NCBI GenBank assembly: GCA_033980235.1
Contig: CM067067.1
Location: 5,398,289-5,462,288 of the forward strand
Source: Diadema setosum
Lineage: Eukaryota > Echinodermata > Echinoidea > Diadematoida > Diadematidae
Direction: 5' to 3'
Length of the DNA stretch: 64,000 nt
Positions 52,197-62,384 of this stretch are shown piece by piece; position 1 is the first letter of the stretch, and every line of letters begins with the position of its first letter. The translations under genes were made by a program, and so were the position numbers. Below the pieces are notes generated by a model. It did no database searches and was not told the DNA's origin. It was given only the letters and a program-made list of their open reading frames with translations.

Positions 52197-53230
52197 ACAA
52201 ACTGGTCGAAATACAGTCTGTCAGTTTATATGTCAACTGATCTAAATTGGTTCCAGTTGAATCAAGTTGAAGTCACTAAGAGTCCAAGTTCAATCATGAC
52301 AAATGTTTTGCTTCATTTTGTTTTGTTCACTTTTTAATTTGATGTTTTAAAACAAGTTTGATTTACTATTTAATTCAGTTTGAACTGATCGAATTCAAAA
52401 GTAGACTCTGGGTAAGACTCAAAGTGGCATCAGCCGCAGATACCATTATACCTTAATCAACTGTTACACAATGAGACTTCAACTGGTACATGTATCAACT
52501 TGTACCAGTAGATTACAATTGGTATCAAGTGGCACAGTGGTACACATTGAGACTTGAACTGGTATCAACTCATAGACCAGTAGAGTAGACTTTCATTAAA
52601 TCGATATCATCTGGTACACAGTGAGACTTGAACTGGCATCAACTGGTATCAGTAAAATTTCAACTGGCAGGAACTGTTACCAACTGGTACAAAATGATAT
52701 TTGAACTGGTATCAACAAGCAACCAGTAGACTTAATGGCTCCAACTGGACTGGTAAGTAGTGCAACTTCAACTGGGATAAACTGGTACCAGTAAGACTTC
52801 AACTGGTATCAACTGGTACAAATGAATGACACTTGAACTGGTATCAACTGGTACCGTAAGACTTCAACCGAAAGAAACTGTTACCAACTGGTACAGTGAT
52901 ACTTGAACTGGTACATTGTATTACAATTAACTGGCCATCAGTAGACTTTTACTGGTTTCAACTGGTAAGCAGTGCAACTTCAACTGGTATAAACTCGTAC
53001 CAGTATAATTAAACTGGTATCAACTGGTACCAGTATGTCTTTAACTGGTATCTACTGGTTTCAATTAGAATGGCTCATTTTGTTACTGGAAAGTTGGAGT
53101 TACCTTGCTGGTTTCAACTGGTACCAGTTGAAACCATTTAAGACCAGTTAAGACCAGTTAAAACCAGTAACGACCAGTTAAAAATGCTTACTGGTTTCTA
53201 CTGGTTTCTACTGGTTTTTTGACCTGGGAT
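51354..53230 (+). mobile_element. 1.88-kb TIR element built of diverged ACTGGT/ACCAGT repeats
   Basis: It starts ATCCCAGGTCGAAAAACCAG and ends, inverted, ATCCCAGGTCAAAAAACCAG: a ~20-bp TIR with one mismatch. I count about 32 exact ACTGGT on the plus strand plus roughly 15 ACCAGT, typically as AACTGGTATCAACTGGTACC. In the right third the phrase TTGAACTGG recurs at 52,554, 52,628, 52,701, 52,833 and 52,903, a ~70-bp higher-order period. The central part (about 51,560-51,980) is ordinary AT-rich DNA. There is a (CA)n at 52,153-52,200. No transposase frame is present. ACTGGT direct and inverted pairs could bind a protein, but that is inference. Confidence 0.85.
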
Positions 53231-54144
53231 GCACGGTGTCAGTTCATCCTCAAATGAAATAGAAAGACCAATATCTTTCCTTTCGGTATCCCTGTATCTT
53301 CAATCGTTTACATTTATCCCTTCATTTATGTCCCCTTTCCGAGTAGCTGCATGGATGAATGAATGTGTACATGGTGTACCGATGTGGTTTTTAAGTGTGG
53401 CATGAGTAGGTAATGTGTGTTCATTCATTGTGGCTATTTAGAAATTAAAAAAAAATCAATATTTCTTTTTTTCATTCCATAATGTTTTACAAACGTAATG
53501 TGAAGAATTTCTGAAGATTATTCTTCAATAAACAACGCATTATGTTTTGTATTGTTTTGTATTTAATCGTCACAAGCAGTTCATACGTAATTTTGTTTTA
53601 AATGTATTATGAGACGAACTATGTACTGCTACCCGTAAGCTCATTCTAAATTCATAGCAGTATTGCTTGTTACGTCATCCTATATGTATTTGTCACAACA
53701 CCTGCAGGTGAAATGCGAGACTTCCTCCGTGCGTTGACTCAAGGGAGGCGTGAAAGTTTCTGAAGGGAAGCACCTTCTTGTTGAAGTCAAAATGTGTGAA
53801 TGGAGAGGGATACCATTCCAAGGGGGTACCATTACAACCCTTCTGATGCTTTGCTCCCCCTTCACATTGCAATCACATTCATGTAATTTGTTCCAAACTA
53901 TATAATGTTTTCAATGCTACTATAGAACTCACAAAAATAATGTCAAAATTATGCCAAAATGTCAAGTGATTAACAGATATTCAGCGGCCATTATTGTGAC
54001 AGATATGTGTTCGTGGAATTGTTTTTCTCATTTATATTGTATGCAGGTCTTATTTTTATTTTTGACGTATAATGACACATGTAACTGTAAACTGTACGTA
54101 ACACGCTCATAATCACAGACAGTCAATAAAAAGGGGTTTCAGTA
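53231..54144. other. Unannotated DNA
   Basis: AT-rich, with no gene or clear repeat recognised. Confidence 0.4.
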
Positions 54145-54600
54145 AGGCTGCGTTCACACAGAAGTATACTATTCGGGTATTCGGGCTCGTTTTTCGAGGG
54201 CACGCGAATAGCTTGAATCGAACGATAGGATTTCCTCACACCGGTTCACATAGGAGGGCACTATTCGAAAGTACCGAATTGCTGCGAAAAGTATAGCAAA
54301 GTGGGAATCGAACTTGTTCGATTTTCTTGTAGCGTATACCGTCTCTCGTTTATGAAATAATGACAATTTTGGTCTGGATTTGCCCTTTAGCAAAAATAAG
54401 CATGTAGACTGACATTCTGATGCAGTTTAGAAATTGTTAATAAGATTTGCTAGGATGTAGGAGGAAGAAATCCTCACTGCATGGGATGGTGAGTTGACGG
54501 TGCGGGTGATGGTGTATTCGGGGCCCGAATAGCGAATAGCGAATAGCGAATAGCGAATAGCGAATACCAAATACCGAATACTTCTATGTGAACGCAGCCT
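54145..54600. mobile_element. 456-bp TIR element with heptamer repeat
   Basis: The TIRs read AGGCTGCGTTCACACAGAAG on the left and AGGCTGCGTTCACATAGAAG on the right inverted, then continue with ATTCGGGTATT-like sequence. Near the right end GAATAGC is repeated five times in tandem (54,527-54,561), followed by GAATACC variants; the complementary CTATTCG/TATTCGG words occur in the left arm. No coding capacity. Confidence 0.85.
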
Positions 54601-55211
54601 AATTTTCATTTTGTACTTACAAAATACACATTTCGTCAACCTGCTTATAATACCGATCTGTCAGTACTCTCCGCGACTTCAAAATTTCTCAATTTTCTTT
54701 TGTGAAATTTGTTCTACGATGATTATTATCCTTTTTTAATCTTTCTTCAAGATTGTTATAACATTATGGAAATAAAGGACCACAGTTCAAAACACCATAA
54801 GCCACACCACACCTTTTACATAAAGACGATAGATTTAGGAAAGGCAGAATTTAGAGGAAGAAGGGATGGATAGGAGGGGGATTCGCCATCTGTCCACAGT
54901 TCAATCACATTAATTTGCATGGTCCATCATACGCATCAAGGAGATAAACACAAGGGGCGGGGACCGTTTTTGTAAAGTTATTCATGGTTTTCCCCTACAG
55001 CATAAACGAAGCGTTTCTTTCACCTACTCCCTTCAATCAAGATCCTTAGGCAGGAATTCAGTTGGTTGTTGCTAGGTCGGGTAGCTTCCAGCAAGCTTTG
55101 TGGCTGTTAAGTACAGCTTTTGTGAACAAACCATGCATTAATAATTATTGTACCACTCACAATAACACAAAAGGGGAGCAATAGGCCTACGTAGTCGACA
55201 GGAAAATGGCA
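54601..55211. other. Unannotated DNA
   Basis: No gene or repeat was recognised. Confidence 0.4.
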
Positions 55212-55796
55212 TTAAAGAAGAAAACCACTCCAAGATTTTTTCAATTTCATAAGAGAGAGAAAAAAAAAATCCCAGTAGAGCAGTGCAAAAATGATCAAAA
55301 TCGGATAAAACTAAGGAATTTATGACATTTCGAAATTTTAATTTTTTTCTGAACACTTCTTGACCAATCGTTATGAATACAGTATTTAAATCAGCAAGTT
55401 GCTGTCATGCTCTCACAATTTCTTATTCATTTCACATACAGAAATGACAAAAATCTCATATTTCAGCCGTGTAAATATAAAACTTGCCTTTTAACCCAAA
55501 CTAAAAAAAAAAACCAAATGTTAACTCTGATATATTTTGGTAAGAGAATATGCTTTTGCCTACATTAGCTAGAAATAAGAATTGCTCAATATTTCATAAT
55601 ATAAATAAGACATTGTGAGGGCGTGACATCATTGACTCGCTCATTTGAATATTCATAAGAACTGGTCAAGAAATATGAATTTTCAAAATGTCATATCTAC
55701 CTTATTTCTTATCCGATTTTTGTAATATTTGGAAAGTTTTGAAGGGATTATTTTCTCTTTCTTTTAATTCATTTTTGGGGTGGAATTCCTCTTTAA
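55212..55796. mobile_element. TTAA-bounded foldback element, copy T3
   Basis: The left end is TTAAAGAAGAAAACCACTCC and the right end inverted is TTAAAGAGGAATTCCACCCC. Internal arms pair around ATGACATTTCGAAATT / AATTTTCAAAATGTCAT and TTCTTGACC/GGTCAAGAA, so most of the 585 bp folds back. It shares the TTAAAG-rGGAATTCCA terminal theme with T1 and T2 but not their interior. Confidence 0.8.
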
Positions 55797-55916
55797 GGCT
55801 TGTAAAATGCATCGTCCATGCAGAAAGTGTTTGCTGTGGCTTCTATCATTTTAGCAGATATAGTATTATGTATATATAGGTAGGGCCTATACTGGAAATC
55901 AAGCACAATCATTATA

Positions 55917-56090
55917 GACCAATTCGGTTTGGGTGCTGTTTTTTGTGGTAATTTCAATTTCAATTTCACAAATTTCTAACTGGGGGCTTCAAGTACATTT
56001 TGTATGTCTAACAAAAGATATGCACTAACATAGCAACGCACCTGGCTCATTGCATAACCCATTGAAAGTGCTTTTGTTCTCCTTTGGATG
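55917..56090 (+). repeat. Dispersed CTGGGGGCTT-type element, copy 3
   Basis: It begins GACCAATTCGGTTTGGGTGC, carries CTAACTGGGGGCTTCAAG, and matches the reverse complement of 19,618-19,778 through AAAGTGCTTTTGTTCTCC. It ends at a C16 run (56,091-56,106). Confidence 0.78.
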
Positions 56091-56153
56091 CCCCCCCCCC
56101 CCCCCCACCCATTTGTCTTGTTTTTCGTTTGCTTCTCCAAGAGACGTGCTCTT

Positions 56154-57108
56154 TATGCCTCCGCCAACGAAGTGGCCGGAGGCATTATGTTTTCGGGTCG
56201 TCCGTCCGTCCGTCCCGTTTTGTTTTTGTCGATATCTCAAGAACCGTGTGGTGGTTTTACATCAAACTTGGTATGAGGGTATATCCTGGGGGGATAATAC
56301 TTTGTTTGGATTTTAGGGTCACGGGGTCAAAGGTCAAAGGTCACAGGTTATTTTGTGAAAAAAAAAGGTTGAAATTTCATGTTTTTCTCCATATCTCGCA
56401 AATGGTTCAAGGTTTCTTCATGGAACTTAGTATATATGCATTTACCGATGGGCAGTGATTATCTAGGGAAGTTGGGGGTCATGGGTCAAAGGTCAGGGGG
56501 GTCAAAGGTCAAGGTCAACTCTCAAAATATCACTACTTTCCTTATATTTATGCAATGCCTGAAGGATTTTTTTTTTTTAACTTGATGTATGCATGTATTA
56601 CCCAATATATATTCTGTGGGAAGTTTCTTGCCAAAAGGTCAGAGGTCAAAAGGTCAAAGGTCAAGTGAAAGTGCTAAATTGCACTTTTTCCTCCATATCT
56701 CGAAAGTAACTCATAGTATCATCATGAAACTTACATATTTATGCATGTTCTACCTAACAGTGATTCTCTACTGTGAGGTCAAAGGTCAAAGGCCAGGTTT
56801 AGATAATACTATTTTACCATTTGATACTGAAATTATACTTTTTCTCAATACCGTGAAAATTATTCAATGCATAAACTTATAAAAGGGTCAAAAGTCAAGT
56901 AAAAATCATCAGTTCCCCAAATACCTGCACTCTGACGTTTTAATCATTCATCCAATTGAACCTAGTTCTAGGAAAGTGAACATTTAGCACATTTGTGGCA
57001 AATCTGTCATTTTAATATTTTGCCAATTGTGTGAAATTGTCATCACACATTGTCAAGACATTGTACTAAAGACCTATTAGGAGAACCATGCATTATGACG
57101 GAGGCATA
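56154..57108 (+). mobile_element. TIR-ended dispersed repeat with GTCCGTCC and AGGTCA motifs
   Basis: It starts TATGCCTCCGCCAACGAAG and ends CGGAGGCATA (57,099-57,108). An early GTCCGTCCGTCCGTCC stretch is followed by a body in which GGTCAAAGGTCA occurs repeatedly. A diverged partner in inverse orientation lies at about 63,005-63,547. This style of repeat is common in marine deuterostome genomes (general knowledge). Short frames of 60-120 codons inside are not conserved proteins. Confidence 0.75.
56323..56793 (+). promoter_or_regulatory. Cluster of AGGTCA direct repeats (DR1-type)
   Basis: AGGTCAAAGGTCA occurs at 56,331-56,343, 56,651-56,663 and 56,776-56,788, with a GGGTCAAAGGTCA variant at 56,483-56,495 and further half-sites at 56,500-56,518. 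AGGTCA separated by one base is the DR1 element of HNF4/RXR-type nuclear receptors. It is part of a repeat, so binding is a hypothesis. Confidence 0.4.
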
Positions 57109-57534
57109 CCAGTCGCCGTAGCGACATTTCTAGTTTCTATTATGTTGTTTGACCAGATTTAGATTCTGCATTCTCTCTCCGTTCCCGAGCAGGCCAGTAC
57201 ACATTTAGCTTGTGTGCATATTGGTACAAAACGATCTTTCTTATTTTTTTCTCAGTTGGTTAGGAACTTTACTCGTTTTTAAAGAGGCAGACTGCATAAA
57301 CTCAACAATAAATATAGAAATATATATATGGAATCCATGTTCAAAAAACAAAGAACTTGGGTATAGACCAGGTGGCGAGATAGTCCGGCAATAGACGGGT
57401 TTACTTCATATTCAGTTTAACATGGGATGTTTCTTCCGTCCTAATATGTATTCTCTCCATACTTAAAAAAAATACTTTCCAATACTTGGAATCCAGTTTG
57501 CATACATTGGTTCAGGGCCGGTGGAACCTGGGGC

Positions 57535-57655
57535 GGGGGGGGGGGGGGGGGGGAAGAGGGGGGAGGGAGGCCCCCCCCCCCCCACATATTTTTGCACCCG
57601 TATGGCACATATAGGAATGCATGGTGGTTGTCACCACTTTGCCCCCCCCCCCCCC
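57535..57655. repeat. Poly-G/poly-C cluster
   Basis: G19 at 57,535-57,553 plus further G-runs to 57,570 abut C13 at 57,571-57,583; C14 follows at 57,642-57,655. The G-runs could form quadruplexes or pair with the adjacent C-run. Lengths are prone to sequencing error. Confidence 0.9.
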
Positions 57656-57672
57656 ACTTCTTTTTTTTTACC

Positions 57673-57865
57673 CCGGAAGTGGCACTATGGAAAAATAAAA
57701 TGAAACATTTGAACGCCGTAAAGCCTTTGTTTTTGCCCTGAAGACCTTTTTTTTTTTCTTTCTTTCTTTCTTTGCTTGTCAGCTGAAGAAAACTGGAAGT
57801 GGCACTATTGAAAAATAAAATGAAACGTCTGAACGCCGTAAAGCCTTTGTTTTTGCATTGAAGAC

Positions 57866-57908
<43 letters not shown>

Positions 57909-57930
57909 TGCTTGTCAGCTGAAGAAAACT
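57673..57930 (+). repeat. ~120-bp tandem duplication with unequal (CTTT)n
   Basis: Both units contain GGAAGTGGCACTAT-GAAAAAT, GAACGCCGTAAAGCCTTTG and GCTTGTCAGCTGAAGAAAAC. The first has a poly-T followed by four CTTT; the second about eleven CTTT (57,868-57,909). Flanking copies of GGAAGTGG mark the unit edges. Confidence 0.9.
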
Positions 57931-58225
57931 GGAAGTGGTACCAGAAGTTGCGCTGAAGGCCCCGCTTTTGAAAACGTGGCGCGGGCCATGGTTGTTCCTA
58001 TGTCAGGAAAACCTTGCGCAAGCTTCATGGTTGTCAAGAAAATAAACATTGCCAGAATAGCGTGCACAAAGTTTGAATATGGTAAACCGCTTTATTGGCA
58101 CTTCGCTATAGGCATCCATTCAATCGTTTTTGTACTGAATATTGAGTACATTAATAACCTTTGTCTATTAATATTGCCAAATGCCAGAATTACATTTGCA
58201 GTCAGGTGGATGTGCTAGGAAGCAT

Positions 58226-58560
58226 TCTTTTTCTTTTTCTTTTTTTTTTTGATTGCATGAATAATCGTTATATCATGCATGTTTATCACACCAAACTTAA
58301 AAACCATCATGCCGATTGTATCAAAAAAAAAAAAACACTTTTTTTTTTTGCTCATGCACAAAGTGGAACTGTAAACTGTCTTATTGTAGTTATTGCCTTT
58401 GGATTGCAAAACGGACGTGACGTTAAATCAAGGTGTCTGATGGGCGAGCTCTTTATCATGCTATAGGCCTAATAATCTGCAACTGCGAGGACTGAAAAGT
58501 TGACCGACATTGTTCTCGCTCAGTACTATTATACTTTATGGATTTGTGTCTAAACTGTTA
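58226..58560. other. Unannotated DNA
   Basis: Poly-T and poly-A tracts are at 58,228-58,250 and 58,322-58,348. No gene was recognised. Confidence 0.4.
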
Positions 58561-58565
58561 CCCTG

Positions 58566-58633
58566 TAGTAGACACAAACTTATAGTAATATGACATTGTA
58601 CAATGTCATATTACTATAAGTTTGTGTCTACTA
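58566..58633. repeat. 68-bp perfect palindrome without spacer
   Basis: The sequence is symmetric about 58,599/58,600 (TTGT|ACAA). Each 34-base arm runs from TAGTAGACACAAACTTATAG to GACATTGT with no mismatch. Symmetry stops at 58,565/58,634. The outer word TTTGTGTCTA also appears as near-repeats at 58,544 and 58,760. Confidence 0.97.
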
Positions 58634-58783
58634 TATTACCGCTAATTTTCATTCTCCGGGCACTTATCAAGAGAAATTCAAACCTATATGCGATCATCCT
58701 AGTTTCAGGATTTTGAAAAAAAGAAATAAATTCCCTTTTCCTCCATCGATTTCACTATGAATTTGTGTCCAACAATTTCCGCT

Positions 58784-58796
58784 CCCCCCCCCCCCC

Positions 58797-58832
<36 letters not shown>
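58784..58832 (+). repeat. C-run and (CT)n
   Basis: C16 at 58,784-58,799 followed by CT-rich sequence to 58,832. Confidence 0.95.
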
Positions 58833-58833
<1 letters not shown>

Positions 58834-59515
58834 ATCTTAAACAACTGTGCAAGTTTCCTTGTATAAATGCGTGGTCAATTACATGTTTCCCCTTTCTTTT
58901 GCTTATTAATTAATGTTATTGTCATAATTATCATGGCATCATTATGGTCGATACCGGCATTTTGTCTTCCTTCAAAATATTAATATCAGTTGTATGTTTA
59001 CTATGATGTTATTGCAAATGCTTCTGATTTTTTTTTTTGGAAAAATACGGAAAACAATTAGATTAAAATTGAATTAAAGTCAAATTCTGATGTTTGTTTG
59101 GTTTTACTCGTAAATTTTCACAAGAAAATTACATCACGGTGTAGAATTGCGCTTAAAAATAATTTTTCTGACATTGATTATTAAACATTGGTTCTTTTGA
59201 CTCCAAGTGTTGCAAATGATGTTAAGTACATACGTTTGTTTCAGTTAGTTTCGTAAAAAAAAAACACACAAAATATTATTGTATAGTAATAATTAAAATA
59301 ATCATTGTAACTTAGTTATGTTTGTTTCATACTTTTGTGAACTCAAAGTGGAAATAAATTCAAATCAAGTAAAACTAGGGCCTTAGGCCTACCTATCTTC
59401 ATCTTTCAATTCATCTTTCTCGGCAAGTTATTGTGTGTGTGCGAGGCGGGTGCATGCTTGCAATAGCTTTTCAACATGTGGGACATGGGCAATTATTCAG
59501 TGGTTGATATAGTTT
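58833..59515. other. AT-rich DNA, no gene seen
   Basis: No exon or repeat was recognised in this stretch. Confidence 0.4.
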
Positions 59516-59883
59516 TAAAGGGGCCGTGAAGCCCAAATCAACCTATTTTTCAGGTTTAGGCCAACTTTATGTAATGTTTTGTGCTGATTTCGCATTTACA
59601 ACTACTTTTTGATGATTCTGGTGAATAAAAGAGTTATTTTGAGAGAATATACAGCTCTGGGAACGCCCCCTGAAAAAATGTCAAAAACACGCCCACGGCG
59701 CGCGTAAGTCCTCATACGTCATCTCAAGAACGATGCGAGTTCGAGAGCTAGCCGAGCAGACGCTACTCAGCTGTATTATAGCACGTAGTTCTGTTAGCGG
59801 ATAGCAACACAACTAGTGAGACCTCTAACTTGTTTAGCTATTCTTCTTATGAATAACCCTTGAGGCTTTAAATCGACAGTAGT
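59516..59883 (+). promoter_or_regulatory. Probable 5' flank/leader of the P2X7-tail-like pseudogene
   Basis: The stretch begins at TTTTAAAGGGGCCGTGAAGC and becomes CpG-richer (ACGCCCACGGCGCGCG) with a CRE-like TACGTCAT at 59,716, just upstream of the ATG at 59,884. Its start resembles the ends of TTAA elements, so the whole locus may have arrived as a repeat-borne copy. Promoter activity is inference. Confidence 0.3.
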
Positions 59884-60119
59884 ATGGAAGAGAGCGCAAG
59901 TCACTCTTCCAGTTCAGATTCCGAACATCGACAGTCTTGCTGAATTTTATGACCAAATTCCAGTTATTCTGCCTACTCAACGTGCAGAAATAAGGCCCTA
60001 ACGTTACGGCTACAGTTTGAGCCAGAGCTCGAAAATGAAGTGGAAGATGAAGGTGCAGTCGGAGGTGAAGACGAGAATGAGCCAGAAGACATTGAGAGGA
60101 GGCTGGGCAACAGAGATTG
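59884..60119 (+). pseudogene. Exon 1 of P2X7-tail-like pseudogene
   Basis: ATG (59,884) opens a Ser-rich start (SASHSSSSDSE) that meets TGA at 59,941 and again at 59,950. The same frame is then open to the donor at 60,120 (TTG|GTAAGT) and encodes QFEPEL followed by a Glu-rich acidic run and RRLGNRDW. Exon ends inside the Trp codon (phase 2). In this family an acidic region ending in a Trp immediately before the first Cys is usual. Confidence 0.7.
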
Positions 60120-60833
60120 GTAAGTCAAACTGTTGATTTTCATTTAATTGAAATTCTACTGTTTTTTCTGTAGTTCCCTAGTTACCAATTTGCCCCTTAC
60201 CCGTACTTTTGCGGCTTCGACGTGCATTACCCAATCGGCCTGGGGAGCTGTGCGCGCTTGCCATAGCCGTGCACAATCACTGTCAGCCGAGCCTGGCCGC
60301 TCGGCAAGCTGGCCGCGCCATGCATGGCCGTTCTATCGATGTATTCGGGGTATTTAGCGTTGGCGTAGATTTATCGTTTTTTTTTTTTTTTTTTTTCATG
60401 AGCTGGCCTAGGAACTCGTAACTGAATGAGCAGAATTTAGATTTGTTTCGCTCAGCAATCACATTTGCATAAGCTATGATGTTGATTTATGGTAATGGGC
60501 TGGACTCTGTATAAAAAGTAAACAACAACAACAACACATTTTTTATTGTGGACTATAGCCAATAGGGAATTATGTATTTATCGGGCTCCCACCAGCTCAG
60601 CCCCGGCGGTTTCCCGATGCTGATGCATGTACAAACAACAGCTGCGCCTAATCTTGCAACGTGCAAGACGTGACTGCAGTGACTGCACAGTGACTGCACT
60701 GGGATCGACATGCTGATGAATGATGATGTTTCATTTCATTAATTATCCCTGCTCTTTATCTGATCATAAAACCTAATGTATCTGAAATTTATGTGCATTC
60801 TTACAATGAACAGAATTTTAATCAGGCATTTTT

Positions 60834-61019
60834 AGGGCTGCCAACTCTCATGCATTGAGCGTTGAGCCGTTTGATAGACTCACTCATTTTGGTCCTTTCT
60901 CACTCTTATTTCATTTGCATGCATTTCTATTGATCTCACTCATTTTGACTCCTGAATTATAGCATTGGCCTATGGGAGTCTCACTCTCAACTAGATAAGT
61001 TTCAAGTGTTGGCAACCCT
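60834..61019. mobile_element. hAT-like MITE in intron 1
   Basis: The TIRs are AGGGCTGCCAAC at the left and AGGGTTGCCAAC inverted at the right. The flanks are GCATTTTT (60,826-60,833) and GCATTTTA (61,020-61,027), an 8-base target duplication with 7 of 8 matching, which together with the AGGG..GCCAAC end fits the hAT superfamily. At 186 bp it cannot encode a transposase. Confidence 0.8.
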
Positions 61020-61722
61020 GCATTTTATTGCTTGTCTTGAAAATCTTACAGCAGAATAGGCCCTACATGTAGCAGCATGTAGGCTACCTAGGTTCTAACA
61101 TTGTTAGATCTATCTATAACGTTATTAGAGTTTAGACCTCACATAGGGCTAGGTTCCCCTATGTGGAAATTCTTTTCTTTTTCTTCAACAATTGTAATAT
61201 TTTTAATCAATGTTTACGTCAACTAAAGAGACAAACTCTGATCATTCCAATTTCAGAGCAAAGTGTTAATTTTTTGTTTCATCTAGTACCATATCATCTA
61301 GTATTATGATTTTGTTTTTACTTCATTTAAATTCATTGATTTACATACATCTTTTTCTTCTACGAGTATTTGATACTAGTGTATTTATACATGGGGGAGG
61401 GGGGAAGGATTGCAAATATTGGCCCGTGGTGCATGATAATGAATTTTGGCAAACTTGTAATATATTGCAAACCATGCCTCAATGACATATCTCGTGTACA
61501 TTTCACACAAGAGGGATACTTAGTAGCTATACACACTTTTTTCAACCTTGCATAATAGCAGATGGGAACTTGGGAAAGAGGTCATATGTAATATGATACT
61601 GGAAGTGTTCCTAAAAATACTTATTTTGAATCAAAAAAGTTATTTTTGTCACACATTTTTTATTTCAGAACGCAAGCAATAATCCTCATTTCCTTGATCC
61701 CCCATTTCTGTCTTTTGTTCAG

Positions 61723-61969
61723 GTGCTCATGCAGTGGAGGATGTGTTGCCATGCCGATGGTCAAGGAGTCTGTGTGCTGCAAAGAAATCGCACGAGTGGT
61801 GGCAAAGATGGACTCTTTTGCTGGCGATGACTTGGATTGCATCACCATGCACCTAGGGTTCAAGACCATTTTTGCCTGGATGAATATGTATTACACTTAG
61901 AGACTGCATACTATCAGAATACAAACAACAATATGATGTAGATGCCAGAGGTGATGCCACAGACAACAA
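61723..61969 (+). pseudogene. Exon 2 of P2X7-tail-like pseudogene (Cys-rich block)
   Basis: It follows a pyrimidine tract and TTCAG. The first frame gives CSCSGGC, MPMVKESVCCKEI, VVAKM and DCITMHLGFKTIF, then hits TAG at 61,898. Homology continues in a second frame (CLDEYVL...TAYYQ) from about 61,872 and in a third (YKQQYDVDARGDATDN) from about 61,930 to the donor at 61,970 (AA|GTAAGTG). The frame difference between exon start and end confirms a net indel inside the exon. The first Cys cluster has one residue more between second and third Cys than the C-x-C-x-x-C I expect. Confidence 0.8.
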
Positions 61970-62384
61970 GTAAGTGTTTTTATGTTTTTGTTATTATTTT
62001 TTGTGTGTTTTATAAGAATTTTAGTTATACTGTAGTTTAGATTTGAAATATGCTTGAATATACCCAAGTTTGTTTGTGTGTGTGTGTTTTTTTTTTGTGC
62101 CAAACTTTTAGGCCAAAAAAGTGAAAACCCATTCACAAGAAATAGTGTATAGGCCCTATGTTACATATGCAGCCTTTGACTGATATTTTCATGGATACAC
62201 TGTACACAGATCTAGCATTGGTGTCTTGCTTAACATGTGAACAATTAAAAAATTATTGAATTAAGGGGAAGTTGTTAGGCCATTATCTAGCGTACGTTCA
62301 CTACTGAGTACACATGTGTGGATTAAATGTATGCACAAGTACACATATGAGTAATTTGCACTGGCATAGGTGGGGTCACAGGAC

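Larger units (their letters stand above)
57190..58225 (+). pseudogene. Decayed receptor-like repeat, copy C (interrupted)
   Basis: 57,190-57,400 matches the 5' half of copies A/B (CTTTCTTATTTTTTTCTCAG, GTATAGACCAGGTGGCGAG), and 58,085-58,225 matches the 3' half (translated INNLCLLILPNA, FAVRWMC). Between them lies about 680 bases of unrelated G/C-run and (CTTT)n material. The frame is destroyed. This is the oldest-looking of the three copies. Confidence 0.4.

Noticed and set aside
61646..61900. Independent 84-residue gene
   Set aside because: Only the part after 61,722 is homologous to the P2X7 tail; the upstream part is intron, and the frame leaves the homology before the TAG.
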